A stretch of 64,000 nucleotides of DNA, taken from assembly GCA_039619475.1 (NCBI GenBank), contig CM077116.1, positions 199,849,117 through 199,913,116 of the forward strand, in the 5' to 3' direction. A model generated the notes under the pieces. It had not been told where the DNA came from. It saw only the letters and a list, made by a program, of their open reading frames with translations, and did not search any database. This DNA comes from Icerya purchasi. Its lineage: Eukaryota > Arthropoda > Insecta > Hemiptera > Monophlebidae. Both the position numbers and the translations under genes were made by a program. The stretch's first letter is position 1. Every line of letters begins with the position of its first letter. Of this stretch, positions 27,201 through 42,200 are shown one piece after another.

Positions 27201-30200
27201 CACACGGATAAAAGCGCACACGGACAAAAGCGCACATCGATTTGCAGAACAGAAGCTAATTTATTAATTTTTCCGTTCTCGGCAATTGCATCATTTGCGA
27301 AAAGGCAAAACTGGACAGTTGCCCCGCAAAGAATTTAAAATTCAAAAAAATTATTGGTAATCAGCGAAAACAAAGTAAAAATAATACAATTTTTTGTATG
27401 ATTCACTAGTCATTTTTCTGTTTTTTTTTGTTCTTATATGTGTATTTGTTTGTTAATAATCATAGTGTCTATTGACTATGACTGCTAGGAAGTTACCATA
27501 TATAAAAAATAAAATTTGTATCAATAATGTATTCAGGGGCGTCTCAAGCATGCCAAGTTGTGGGAGTGGTGCATTACCCAAAATACCGATTCATGAATTC
27601 ATATAATTTAAAAATATTCTTTTTTTATACTGTATAGCTTATATAACAAAATGTTATATGGTGTTTTTTAATGATTTTCTTTAAACTTTTACAATGCGGG
27701 TCTTTTATTTTTTACTTCTGCAGTCAAAACTGATTTAGATCGAACTGTGAGGACTAAAAATATTTAAAAAAAAAAAATTTTATTAAAAGACATCTCACCT
27801 TTTAATGCTAAGCCTATAAGACTTTGTAATAATGCTTTACTTTTTCAAACAGTGAGGGTAACTTTTATTTTACACTGTTGTATACTAACCGTTTCTTTGT
27901 AAATTGTTTCAACTGGTCTGAATTTTCTTAATAATTTTTGCTTTTAAATTAGTATCGAAAAATCCGCAACTCTTTGTTAACTTGGTAAAAGTTTTCATTA
28001 TATTTGACACTTCTATATATCGTCAACCGTTTGTTTGCTTATTTCTTCTTCATCATTTTCATCATTGTTGTTTATTTGACTCTTTGCTCGCGGTTTCATT
28101 GCTGATTAAAACAACCGTTGCAATATTTTTGTCAACGTTTAATTATTCCTTTGATAATAAATTTCCCGATGATCATTCGAATATTGTGAAAAACTTGAAC
28201 TATGTTTTTATTCCGCAATACTTCAAACTTTTGTATTAAGGGAATTTTACTTACTTTCATTTTAATATGATCAGAATAAAATATATAAATATAATGATTG
28301 AATGATTTAAAACTGAACAGAATTTGCTGTTAATTAAGCGGCTTCTATTGTATAATTCTTTAAATTTCTACAAGTCTGTTTTAGTGACCTAAATTGTACG
28401 ATTCTTGGCTGTTGTTAAGAACTTCGCAATTCGACCATAGTTGCAGACAAATACATAAATTAAATATATTTGCACTTCCCTGTTACTAGGTTAATATCTT
28501 GATGCAGAGGGACTAGAAACGTACACAAAAAAAATCTAAAATTTATTTCAATAAAATAGTTCGGAAATTTAAATTATGGTGAAGTTGTGAAAGAGTTTCA
28601 TGTAGAGTTGAGAAAAAAGACGTCAAGAACATTATGTTTGGTTTACTTGTTACTTAAAATAATCAAATTTCGTACTTTCAGCTAAAATTCATCTGCTTTT
28701 AAAATTCATTATTTTTAATTTTGCGTAACAAGGTCCGATTATATTTAATTATTATTTCTATTATTTTCGCCGCAATGTTTATATTTTTGTTTTATTTGAT
28801 AATTGTATGCCAGCGCCTAAATTTAAATGGTTGCCATATTGTCAGGATAGCGTTGGTATGTATTTTTTTAAGGACAGTGTGGTTGTCGCGGTCGGCACCA
28901 AGTAGTTTTTAGTTTTAGAGACGCGTATGTAGCGAATTGGTGTGGGTCATTGTGTGTTTTGTTTGCGGGAGAAAACGTGTCTCCTTTAGGTGTTCGAATA
29001 TATACAGCGTTGTTATCGATTTATAAATGCGTATATTTGTTGTTTGTAAAAGTTATGTTCTGTTAATTTGCGTGAAAAATTAATAAAGAGTAGAATTTAG
29101 TAGATTTGTTTGTTTTTTTTTTATTTTCGTCGATCATCTGTTGTGTTTTTTTTTTTGTGTAAACAATAAATTCGTTAGTTTAAAATTTCGGCTGACAACA
29201 GTGACTTTAATTCAAATTCTTTCCAATACTAGAAAACGTTATTTTCAAATGATAAAGTTCTTTATAATACAATGTTAAGACTGAGAATTGTTTTAAAAAA
29301 TTGAATTCGTATTTTAAAACAAATAGCGATTTTGACAGTAAAACACATGTTTATACCTTTAGTCCGCTTAAAAAAAGTTAATCTTTGATTTTATTTGTTC
29401 ATTGTTTTTTGCTAAAAGTATCATGCTTAAAATCAAATATTTAATGGAATCATTGAACAGAGAACTCAGTAATAAGTTTGATGTTACACAACTAATTCGA
29501 AGTACGGTGAAAATATTTCAAAAAATGAATAATGATAAACAAATTTCTGCATTGATCAACTCTCTGGTTCTTTTTGTAAAAAATATTCATAATCCCGAAC
29601 CTGATTTTTCAAATACAAAGTGCGTTGTGCGCTAAAAAGTTGTGATGAAGCCCTGGGGAGACTACATGTGATGTAGATTTTATAACATTCCATTTTAAAA
29701 AAACAGAGCTGTTTTTGAAGTCTTTACTTCTTGTATTCATGACGACTTATTTAAAATTCTTTCAATTTTTTAACCTTTTCGAAAAATATTTACAATTCCA
29801 GTAAAAAAAATAATTCTTGAATCAAATTAATAATAGATATAATAGATGTAACTTTAAATTTTTGAAGGAACATATAGAACGTTTACATATTGACGTGCAA
29901 ATGCTTCTCAATTCTTGCGAAGATTTTACAAGTTTTTTAAGTATTTCAAAAATTGCATTTAAATCATAAAATGTACTGCTTTTTTCATTCAAATCTGGTC
30001 ATTTTATTTTATCTTTTTTTTTATTGTCACCGTCTTGTGAGCATTTGAGCGCTGAAATTAATTTCCGATCATTCACATACAACGATAAGCGGAAACCGTT
30101 TGTTTTCATTAATGTTACTTTTTTCTTGATAAAATGTAGTAAATAAAATAAATACTCATAAAACAGTCAAACTGTAATCAAAGTTAAACTTTAAAAAATA

Positions 30201-33200
30201 AAAACAAAAATCGAAATTTACTTCGCAATTAATTTCTATTATAAAATATAACATTTGCTTCATATAATTCAATGCATATTGTCCTTTTCAGGGTCGATCA
30301 AAAGTAGAAAGAGTTTTTCAAGTTTAAATAAAATACATACTTTTAAAGTCGGACTCATTAAATTCGGAGATTTTATATTTTAATTAAAGATTTTATAATA
30401 TGCTTATTGCTGTTTTCAAATTCGGCCCATTTTAAAAATTTTTTATTAATTTCAATAAAATATATATTTTTTTTTTTTTTTTTTTTTAAATAATTTGCGG
30501 GTCCCACAAGGCAATTGCCCGTCTGTGGGTTCCCAACATAATTATATCGTTTATTCATTATATACATCTTAAGTCTAATACATCATATTCGTCTTATATA
30601 TAATTACTTAATTCAACTTGACTTCTATTTTTACTACTCTACGTCTAATTTTAATTCACAACATTTATACCTATCGCACATCGTACCACAATATTTACAC
30701 ATAAGCCATAAGTAATGCAGCTAGAACTGAGCATTTTTTTTTTTTTTTTTTTTTTCCATTAAATCATTTATAATTCTTTACTCTTTCAATCAATTACCCG
30801 TCTTATCGCTGTTCCTTTCCTATGACTATCCATTTCTCATTCTTTGCACCACGCAATCAACCATATTTTTATTTTGTCTTTCCATATATTCAAATTACAT
30901 TCGTCTCTTAATTCCTTTGGTAAGTTACCCAGTAAATGACTCATAACTTCCTCTTTAACATTATCAATTTTATTATTAATTCAAAATTAAGTACATTAAA
31001 TCTCATATTTGAATTAAGAGTTTTATAACGAAAACATCATGATTTTGCCAAATGATTAATGTTTTTTTATCCACCTTAAAGTATTTTGCCCCACAAAATT
31101 GTATTTCTGCTACAATACTTTTAATTTCTTTTCTTCTATACATCTTTTTCCTACGTTTATGGGCCACTTATTGGCTCCCCGTCAACCACATTCACCACAA
31201 AACATAACAATAAATTTCTCCAACAACGAATGGCATTTACAGATAATAATAAAGCAAATAACCGTTTTGTTTAGAATTCTTAGTAAAAATAATTTTAAAT
31301 TATTAAAATCACAGAAGGTATCGGCCCCTGCTCATTTTATTTAAAAAAATTAAATTCTCCCATATTAGAAATTAAAAATAATGAATTTTAGCTGAAAGTA
31401 AGAAATTTGATTATTTTAAGTAACAAGTAAACCAAACATAATGTTCTTGACGTCTTTTTTCTCAACTCTACATGAAACTCTTTCACAACTTCACCATAAT
31501 TTAAATTTCCGAACTATTTTATTGAAATAAATTTTAGATTTTTTTTGTGTACGTTTTTAGTCCCTCTGCATCAAGATATTAACCTAGTAACAAGGAAGTG
31601 CAAATATATTTAATTTATGTATTTGTCTGCAACTATGGTCGAATTGCGAAGTTCTTAACAACAGCCAAGAATCGTACAATTTAGGTCACTAAAACAGACT
31701 TGTAGAAATTTAAAGAATTATACAATAGAAGCCGCTTAATTAACAGCAAATTCTGTTCAGTTTTAAATCATTCAATCATTATATTTATATATTTTATTCT
31801 GATCATATTAAAATGAAAGTAAGTAAAATTCCCTTAATACAAAAGTTTGAAGTATTGCGGAATAAAAACATAGTTCAAGTTTTTCACAATATTCGAATGA
31901 TCATCGGGAAATTTATTATCAAAGGAATAATTAAACGTTGACAAAAATATTGCAACGGTTGTTTTAATCAGCAATGAAACCGCGAGCAAAGAGTCAAATA
32001 AACAACAATGATGAAAATGATGAAGAAGAAATAAGCAAACAAACGGTTGACGATATAGAAGTGTCAAATATAATGAAAACTTTTACCAAGTTAACAAAGA
32101 GTTGCGGATTTTTCGATACTAATTTGAAAAGAAAAATTATTAAGAAAATTCAGACCAGTTGAAACAATTTATGAAGAAACGGTTAGTATACAACAGTGTA
32201 AAATAAAAGTTACCCTCACTGTTTGAAAAAGTAAAGCATTATTACTAAGTCTTATAGGCTTAGCATTAAAAGGTGAGATGTCTTTTAATAAAATTTTTTT
32301 TTTTAAATATTTTTAGTCCTCACAGTTCGATCTAAATCAGTTTTGACTGCAAAAGTAAAAAATAAAAGACCCGCATTGTAAAAGTTTAAAGAAAATCATT
32401 AAAAAACACCATATAACATTTTGTTATATAAGCTAAACAGTATAAAAAAAAAATATTTTTAAATTATATGAATTCATGAATCGGTATTTTGGGTAATGCA
32501 CCACTCCCACAACTTGGGATGCTTGAGACGCCCCTGAATACATTATTGATACAAATTTTATTTTTTATATACGGTAACTTCCTAGCGGTCATAGTCAATA
32601 GACACTATGATTATTAACAAACAAATACACATATAAGAACAAAAAAAAACAGAAAAATGACTAGTGAATCATACAAAAAATTGTATTATTTTTACTTTGT
32701 TTTCGCTGATTACCAATAATTTTTTTGAATTTTAAATTCTTTGCGGGGCAACTGTCCAGTTTTGCCTTTTCGCAAATGATGCAATTGCCGAGAACGGAAA
32801 AATTAATAAATTAGCTTCTGTTCTGCAAATCGATGTGCGCTTTTGTCCGAGTGCGCTTTTGTCCGTGTGCGCTTTTGTCCGTGTGCGCTTTTATCCATGT
32901 GCGCTTTTATCCGTGTGCGCTTTTATCCGTGTGCGCTTTTGTCCGTGTGCGCTTTTGTCCATGTGCGTTTTTGTCCGTGTGCGCTTTTGTCCTGTGCTCT
33001 TTTGTCCGATGCGTTTTTATCATGTGCGCTTTTTCCTGTGCGCTTTTGTCCGCGAACCATACCCGGGACATCTCAAGTAATTACCGAGTCTGTGGCCAAG
33101 AGCCACCGCAGCTCATCTAGTCTCTTTTCGCTACCCGGCCGCAATAACCGGCACTTCGACCGAGAACAATAGACAACAATCGCGATGAAAGCAAAAGTAG

Positions 33201-36200
33201 TGGGTAAGAACATTGTTCATATCTGACTTCTCCTGAGACCGTTTCCATTGGCGCTGAGTCTTAATTCAGGTAAAACAATTACTACTGCTGATAACACAGC
33301 GAATATTTCGTTATCTAATTTGATCTTAATAATAAATCCGCTTTTTTTTTTTTTTTTTTTTTTATTGAGTATATCAACAAGGGACCTTCGTCTAGAAGCA
33401 ATTACAAAATAAAAAATGAATAGTTAGTTGACATATCGGAGAATCTGACAAATTCGTCTTTTTTTGAAAAATTAAAATATTCTAATAAAACATTCACTCG
33501 CAACAAAAACTAAAATAATAATTACTGGCGAACGAGTGATTATATTTTTCAAATTGCTCTCCACATAACGAGATTATTTAGCAGCGGTAAAAGAGTAAAT
33601 AGTAGGAACATTAAATTTCTTGGCCAAATCAAAACCGTAGCGAAGTAATTATTACTTATAAAAAAATCGAACAAATTTATTTTCTACTAAGGACGGCACA
33701 ATTAAACTAAATCAAACTAAACCGCTAATTGGCGTAAGTTCAAAATCCGGACGAGTATCCAATGTTTCCCTCACTATTTCAAATGACAAACTCTTCCGGC
33801 ACTTCATCGCCGCACTTTCAGTAACTCCTCCGCCACAACTTCGGATTAATCCTACGAATATCGAATTTAGGCATGTCCTTAGCTAACCGTATCACACAGC
33901 TGCTTTTAGACGGCTTTAGTACCAAAATCTTTTCTAATCAGCCATAATTGTACAGACCACAGAATTGTCATCCATCCGGAGAATTGCATGTGCCCGAAAC
34001 TGTAACAAAAATTCATCTATTCCTGAATCTACGGCATGTGATTTACCGGAGAACACTACTAAACCTTCCCGAAATAGCTTCACTAAGAAATAACTCCGCC
34101 TAGTTATGACGCCCAACAAGAGCAAGTTGGCAATGCTATAATAAGTTTAACTCGACAATCTTTCATCAAGCATCTGTGCCAAAAATCAACGTGTCTCTAT
34201 CCGACCGAACCAAGGTAACGTCCAACAGGATAATAGTGATATCATGTTAATGCTTTCCAAATGTCACATCCTAAGGCACTAGAGAATCAAGCAGGAATAT
34301 TAGAACCGACTTTTCCTTCGCCCTCTATACCGAAACAAATCATTTTAGGTAGCTAAAGCCCTATACTGAAATTGGGCGCTTCATATTTCAAGATATTACA
34401 TCCACTAAATAATTAAATGTTTCTATACTCATTTTAGCATATCCGCAAAAAAAATGGCGCTTTTATTATTTTTAATTTGAGAAAATAAATGGTGAAATTC
34501 AATAAATGTTTCTTTCATTCTGTAAATTTCACTTTCTTGGTGTTTTCTTTTTTTTTTTTTTTTTCTGGCAATATAAGTTAATAAAAAGTTATTATCATGA
34601 ATAATCGAGATCTTTCAATTCTCGTAATATACATTAACAATACAAAAATTAAACAATTACAAAATAAAAATACAATGTGTGTACACCTCTAAGATGGTCA
34701 GATGGGACTCGAGAATTTACCGGAAAAAACTTCAGTGAATGTGTTCATGAAGCGTACAATAATGACAGATAGCGTAAACTGCTTACTCAACGATGACAGC
34801 ATTTGTGCGTCATATGATCTCTTCTAGGGATACACGATTCAAAGAGAAAGGTAACCACAAAACGGCCACTGGTACGCACACACCATTCATATTACTGCAT
34901 TTTCTACGCTGCTGCGAGGTGATATTCGCAACACATACTCGTACATACGTCGTACGCTCAATTTGGACTCGGCTTAAAGGTCAAAATTAGTTCGTAATTC
35001 GCTGATGTTATTAGCATTGATAATGGCATAGAACAAGGCTCTGCGTTTAATGTAATCTTGTTTATTACATACACATCAATGATGTTGCCCGGTTCTTCGT
35101 TGCCTATCTGTGCATATCCCCACCTGACCATGCAAATCTGCCCTTTCGAAATCAAGAGGGAGCGTAAACTATTGCAATTTACACGGGACAACGACTCAAA
35201 GTCCGTTTTAAAACTTAAAATTGACTCTTAGATCGTAATAGTGTTGTACACGGTCCTGGGGTCTATCGAAAAATGTTATTTGCGTGTAACAACTAAAAAC
35301 GTACATATTTTTGTTATAATGCAACATCCGAAAGTAACGTTTTAAAAAATAATTGTTTACAGTACATACTCTAAATTATTGAAAACCCGAGATGGCGTTC
35401 TATCGAACAGATCAAAATATCCCTAAACTCAAAATCATACCCTATAACAAATTGTCTCACTGTGGTTCATTCTAAAACCGTTTTATTAGATTTTTAATCA
35501 ATAGAACCTTAAAATTAATTACATGGCAAGAAAAACTCAATAATATTTTCTTGATTCTGTTTTAATTGAAATTTTTATAATTTGTTTTCAATTTTAATAT
35601 TTATAAAATCGTGTATTATAAATGTTAAGAAATAGACACTTACATGTTTATTGTATGTGTTTCGTAAACGACTAGGCTTTTCACTAAATCTAAAACACTT
35701 GACAACTAAAGTTACAAGTGACATAGTTTCTCTATCAATATGACTAGATACTTTGATTACGGCATTTTTCTCGGAAGTCTCCTCAATTTCAAACAACCCC
35801 TCATTATTTCCGTCTGAAAAAAAAAGTAAACATCGTTACACAATGATTATCTGATAGTTTTAATATCCCGAAATTCAGTAAAATGTTATAGGTTATACTG
35901 GATTAAACACCAAAATTTAAGCGCCATTAGTATTTTACAAAAATTTGAATTCTCAATATTAGCCGCTTTTTAATTCGATAAATGCAAATTACATTAAAAC
36001 GAATTTCAAATCATCCACGATTACCATTATTTACAATAATGGTTACGTTACGTGAAAAGTAAAACCTTATAATTAATCCTGTACGATTGCGCTCAAAAAG
36101 TTTACTTTAACAACAATTTCTATCAAAAAAGAAAACAAAACAAATGTAATTTATAAGTTTAATATTTTTTCTTCGGGTCCTTGAAATTTTACTATTTTTT

Positions 36201-39200
36201 GTATTAATTAAAAATACAGTTTATTAAATTCTACATTAAAATAAACAATTCGAAATGTTTGTCTGTTTTTTCGTAATTAATTTCGCAGAGATAATTTCGC
36301 CATTTTAAATTAAACTCACCGATTATTAAGAACCCAACAATAGCGTTATGTTCTAAATCAGCATCGTGAGCTTTTATATAGCCAACAACAGTTCCAATTG
36401 GCACTTCTTCTTCTACCGACATTCTTATCGGGCTATCGTCCTGAATTTAGATGTAAAAAAAAATATCTCAGTTAGCCGCTAACGAAATAAAAATTAGTAA
36501 CATAATTTACTTCCGATATGCATCCATACTAACCACTGACTTCCTAAGAACCGGTAAATTATCATCGACATCGGTAACAACAATGTGTAACACTCTGGTT
36601 GCTTGTTGAGGCAAGACAGCTGAGTCCTTAGCAATTAAGACTAGATAATAATGATCCTTAGTTTCTCGATCCAAAATATGCTTTGTTGTTATCAGTCCAC
36701 TTTTAGTATCTACAAATTTCCAGATTAATTAGATATAATCTTATATAATGAAGCCTAACTATTTTCGCTAAGAATATGTGTATTCTTAAGTTTTCATACC
36801 GATATGAAATGCTTCCGCATCAGTTCCATCTTCGAGAAATAGGTACTGCAACGTTCCTTGGGGAGTATGAGGATCGTCTGAATCGGTTGCTTTCACGTGG
36901 AACACGAACGAATTAACGCTACAGTTCTAATGATATACATACATACACATATATAATGAGTGTACTAACTTAAACCGATCACGCTCTTATATTATTTAAA
37001 ACGAAAGTGAACGAAACTAAAATAATTGTGATCATACTTCTGGTAGGTAAACGACTTCATCCAACGTTGGTCTAATAAACATAGGTATTCCATCGTTTAC
37101 TGTTATATCACTAACAACTACATCAATCGTAGAATCAGTAAATAGCATCGGTTCTCCATTATCCTCAGCTCGTATTATAATACTGTAGGGTTCTCTGCGA
37201 CCTTTACCGATCAAATGCCTAATGGTTTTAATTTCTCCCGTACTTGAATTAATAAACAGGTAATCTATAATTGTTACAAAAAGAGATAAATCATCGGTAG
37301 GAGCAAAGTAACATACAGTGTATATAATTAAATCAATTCTAAAATAAAAGAAACATTTTTTTTTTTTTTTTTTGTTAAGATGTTCCTAAACATATTTTTA
37401 ATTTCAGCGTACCTGCATATAATATGTTATAATTTTTAATTATTCAATGGAAATCTTATAAATATTGTGGTCTTCCGCTTTTTTCTTCGCTAAAAGTACT
37501 GGAACGAATTTAAGCTTATTTTGTTTTAGTTGTAATTTAAATCATTTATAGCGGTTCAACGGTTTTGGTTTGTTTCGAGATATTTACATATTAAACCTGA
37601 TTCCTCTCATTTCAATCGGATATTATTTCTTTTATTTGTATCTTAAATCATATTATTTTGTATCGCTTATTTGTATGTTTGAATTGGTTGTTTGCTTAAT
37701 AGTTAACCGCATATCGTTTATACATATCTTAGATCTCAGGTTATAATTTTAAATTACTTATTTCATCGAGTGTAAAAAATAAATCGTTTATTTAAGAGGG
37801 ACGGACAAACAAAAAGAATATGATGGAAATCACGGAAAGCCTGATCGTTCGGGTGAAAAGGGCAGAACGGGGAAGATTTTAAGGAAAAACGAAAACAAGA
37901 AAAAGATAACAGTGAATGGTTAAGACGTAAGCGAATAATGGAAACAATGATAGAACACCGAAGTAAGGGGACATCAAAGAACCACGCGATGGAAGGAAGC
38001 GCGGGCTGAATAGTCAGATAGTGAGGTGGATTTTTAGGAAAGAACGGATCATAAATGTCAGACCAGGATTTGGAATGAAGTTTTTTGAAAAAAAGTAGGA
38101 GATTCGAAACTGGAATTTTGGAGAAGAAGGTGGCATAGAAGCAGCAATTCGATCCAGAGAATCCGCCAATTCATTGCCTTCTATGCCTGTATGACTAGGA
38201 ACCGTAACAAATCACCACGGATTGAACGAAGAGAAAAAAGATCATAAATGAGAAAGCGTATTTGAGGAATGATATAATGACAGGAGTAAATGGAAAAAGC
38301 GGAACATATGGAATCAGATATAATCAAATAGTTTGACATAAATAACAGAACGTAGGATTGCCATGAGTTCGGCTGTAAATATAGAGCAAAAGAGAGGGAG
38401 TCTAAAGGATTCAGAGTGATTCATTTTCGAGAGGATGAAAGAGGCTCTAACTCTACCAGGACCCTTCGAACTATCAGCAAAGATATTTTCATAGGTAAAG
38501 GAAATAAGCGATTAATAGTGTTACGGAATTACTGCATAGCGACGATTCTGGATAAAGATTCGGACGATAAAGACAGGTACAGAACTCCCTAAAAGAATCC
38601 ATGAGATTAGTGAAGTTGAAAGAGAAGTAGGGAAAATCGGAGAAGAAAATTACATAAGGAGAGTAGAACTAAGTCGTAAGGCAATGCGAGCAAGGATAGG
38701 CTCTTCATAAATAACGAAATAAATATTTAAAAAGAAATGAACTGCAAACCGGATAAAATAATTTCCAGTTTGAAACATTTTAGTGTCTTATCTACAATTC
38801 ATTATACGATTTTCATTTTTTATTTAGCGCGTGACTTATAAATACTAGCAGGTAAATTAATAAAATCTAATCTTTAATACCAGAAATATCGGATCCAGTT
38901 ATGATTCGGTAATTAACTTGAGCAGATAAACCGTAGTCTAAATCTTTAGCGGTTATATTTAAAATGCTCGTATCGGGAGCAACATTTTCTAGAACCACCG
39001 CTGAATGCACTGTACTAGTAAAAACTGGAGCATTATCATTTACATCTAAAACATCTATTGTAATCTATGCACAAAAAAAAAAATAAAAATTGGTGTAATT
39101 GCAAAAAAATTTATTTATTACTTCGTATAAAAAGCGCCATACAATTTTTAGCAACAGTTTGTAAAGGTGACAATAAAAATTTAAAAAAAATTAATTTCGA

Positions 39201-42200
39201 AATTTTTTGTAAAAATTTGTAACTTCAAAAACCGGAGGTGGAAATACTGTAACGAAACTTATTAAAAGTTGCAGTAGAAATAAGACAAAAATTAAAAAAA
39301 AAAAAAAAAAAAAAAAAACTTCAGACAATTACTACTACCTTGGAGGTGTTTTTAGAACAAGTTAGCGCGCGATTTATTGCTATTTTTTTAATGGATTTTT
39401 TTTACAAATTAACCGTGTTCATATATTGAATTATTATTTTTTGAAGTAAATCAGAAATATTTACAAAAACTTCAATAAATCTTTTTTTATTTAATATTTA
39501 AATAATTAAATTTAAAAATCAAATTATCGAAACTAGTTTCAGATATAAATATATATACTTACGGTTTAGCTCAAAAAGTTATAGCTACACATATTCTTTT
39601 GTTTATTGGAATAATAATTTCATTTTAATTACTGCTAAAATAACAACTAACTGTGAAATAAGGAATTTTTTTATTTAACCCATCATCATCAATATTTACT
39701 ACAAAGTAAAAAACTATTATTCGATAAAAAATATGTTCTTTGTAGTATACTTAAGAGGATATTACAATAATTCTTAGGCAATATTATGTTTTTGGAGGCG
39801 GCAGCAAATTTAAATTACAACAATAATTAGAAACCATATTGGAAATTAGTTTAACAACACGATCACTCGTTATCTATAAGACAGATATTGAAAATACCAG
39901 GAATATTTAAGACGGTTTCTAATCATCGTTGCAATTTGAATTTGGAGCCAACTCTAATAATTATTAATGTTGTGCTTAAGAGCAATCATGCCTATACATT
40001 ACTGTGAAATGTATTATCTACAAGTAAATATGGTTAAATAAAATTGTTAAAAAAAAGAACCATTACCGGAACAGAGGTTCGACGTTGATTAATTCCGCCT
40101 TGGGGCATATCATTCGCAACTGCCACCATACGTAGCACCGAAATACGCTCTCTGTCAATCCCATCAGCGTTTGATACCTTTTAAAAAATACTAATTACAG
40201 GTTACATCGATATGTGAAAAGATTATTATATAATACGTATTTCGAACAGTATGACCAGTCGTCGTTTTTAACACGAAATTCAAAATTGCAAAAATTAACA
40301 ATAATAATAAATTATATAATAATTATCTGAACAGGAAAAGGTTAATTAAAGAAACAGAACAATTGTAATTTAATTATTATATCGAAATGAAATCATTTAT
40401 GATCTTTACTCACTTTTATAACTCCTGTAACCGAATCAATCTTGAATAAAAATGAATGCTCGCCGACTAGTGAATAACGAACGATACCGAAGCCAAATGG
40501 AGATGTGTCTAAATCAAGATCGACAGCAGTAACAGTTGTGACTACTGTTCCAACTTTTGCATTTTCACTGATCGAAGCGTGATAACTCTAAAACCAAAAG
40601 ATCTAATTATTTCAATTTTTGTGTAAATTCGAATAGCACAAGTCATTTTCTACTTTTCAACTCGGTGTATAAAATTACCTTATTTCTGAATTGCGGTGTA
40701 TGGTCGTTAATGTCAATAACATTTATTATAACCTGGCTTCTAGTACGCGTTCTGTTATCATTAGAAAAAGCTTCCACAAAAAAGTCTAACGTCTGAAAAA
40801 TGAAAAAATCAATTAACAAACAAACATTCATCAAATTTTAACATCTTTCCTTAATTTGCGCGGTAAATTATTCTTAATTGAGACAAGAGAGCTAATCCAG
40901 ATGATCTTTTTCCTTTTGCAATAGATCGCGTGAACGTTTTTATTCTTTTTAAGACACAGAATGAAATACAAAATTATTAACGCATATCACAGTTTTACAA
41001 TTTCCGACAAAGTAAAAAGACCAGAGATAATTTTAAATGCGCACAGAGTTTATATGAATTGAATAATTTCAAAAAATGTTCCTAGTCGTATGCTGCAACG
41101 AGTTCCAATTTCAGTTTTGGCATCGTCGGTATTTTGAATAAATTATTATAAATTCATTTTTGCATTTCCATTGACACTTATTTTTATTCAGGAACGCCTG
41201 ATAATCTAATTTTTTATTTCGGAAATCTTTTTTTTTTTAAATTTGAATGATGACCGTGTCGATAATTATTTCGTTATAAAACTCTCTATACAGTATTTCA
41301 GGGTCTTCGTTAACATCTGAAAGATTTCCTTGTCGTCTTATTGTTTTTGTGCCGTCACCTGTTGAAGAAGATTCATTTAAAACTTGAAATTTTCTTCAAA
41401 CCAACCTCGAAATTCATTCCAAAAGCATCTGAATTTTTCTAATTCTGTGAAAATTTATCGGATATTTTTTCAAAAATTACGAACAGAAAATTCAAATCAA
41501 AATGGTGAAGATGATAAAGAACACTTTAAACACTTGCACGAGTTCCTCTGTCCTCCCGGTAATTGGGATCGTCGGTCATATTTTCAAAAAGTTTATAAAA
41601 AATTTACCTTAAAAGCAAAAACCGCTAAAACTAATTTTCTGTTTGAATTCTAGCTGGACACTGATGCGAATGATAATTTTCGTTCTACTAGTAGACGTTG
41701 TGAATAAGTTGAAAAAAAAAAAAAAAGGTTGCAAAACCATTCAATGTTTTGCAAAATATTCGACATTCTAGAATGGAATCGACAGACTACTTTAGCTCTG
41801 AATTTAGTTGTTGTGCATAGCAATGCAAAAAAAAAATTCCCTTGCTTATATTGATTCGTTACAAGTTTCTACAATCCACTCCGTTGAACAGCCATCACCG
41901 CTACTCTATCATAAGACTACGCGATTAATGTTTCTCCAAAATCGAATTCTTGTACAAAACTGCTGATATAATTTCATATATACGTTCGTTACTGACATCG
42001 TAATACCCTGTAAAACACTCAACAGCTTGATGTTCGCTTGATTCCGGAATATATACCGAATTCTGGTAGAAGCTGTAAGCTTTCCGAAATATCAATTGTT
42101 TCGCCAAGCATAATGAATACGGCCTTACGAGTTACGTCTTTACTTTCATCCGTAACAACTGTATTTGTGCTATATTCGAATAGTTTTGAGTGCACCGGTA

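Larger units (their letters stand above)
27009..33058. mobile_element. Foldback / Mutator-like element, 6,050 bp
   Basis: The ends are inverted: GGTGACCGGACAAAAGCG on the left and, read from the right, GGTTCGCGGACAAAAGCG (15 of 18 match), flanked by a 9-bp direct duplication. Each arm begins with fourteen 16-bp tandem units (27015-27237 and 32833-33052), then continues with unique arm sequence, giving inverted arms of about 1.7 kb (27009-28722 and 31368-33058) that look nearly identical. The 2.6-kb centre is unique. No transposase is recognisable. A 62-codon acidic frame occurs once in each arm (31974-32162 and its mirror) and a 77-codon frame lies in the centre; neither is identified. The structure fits a non-autonomous foldback element like Drosophila FB, or a MULE with long inverted ends. 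Near identity of the arms suggests recent insertion or gene conversion. Confidence 0.85.
26526..35643. other. Cadherin intron 21 (9.1 kb, hosts the foldback element)
   Basis: This is the largest intron. It contains the 6-kb foldback element (27009-33058), a reverse transcriptase relic at about 34790-35190, and T tracts near 33343-33364 and 34547-34564. A minus-strand frame at 33934-34125 is unrecognised. The intron length is explained mostly by the insertions. Confidence 0.75.

Noticed and set aside
26988..27237. Three overlapping Cys/Arg/Phe-rich open frames on the minus strand (and matching ones at 32833-33172)
   Set aside because: They are translations of the 16-bp tandem array in its three frames; the unit has no stop in any frame, so the frames carry no coding information.
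27982..28239. Open frame with FVCLFLLHHFHHCCLF, repeated at 31834-32067
   Set aside because: It is the reverse complement of the acidic KPRAKSQINNNDENDEEE frame in the foldback arms; duplication comes from the inverted arms, not from two genes.
27536..32535. CAGGGGCGTCT / AGACGCCCCTG as ends of a nested hAT element
   Set aside because: The two words are simply mirror positions in the foldback arms; their flanks are inverted as well, with no direct target duplication.
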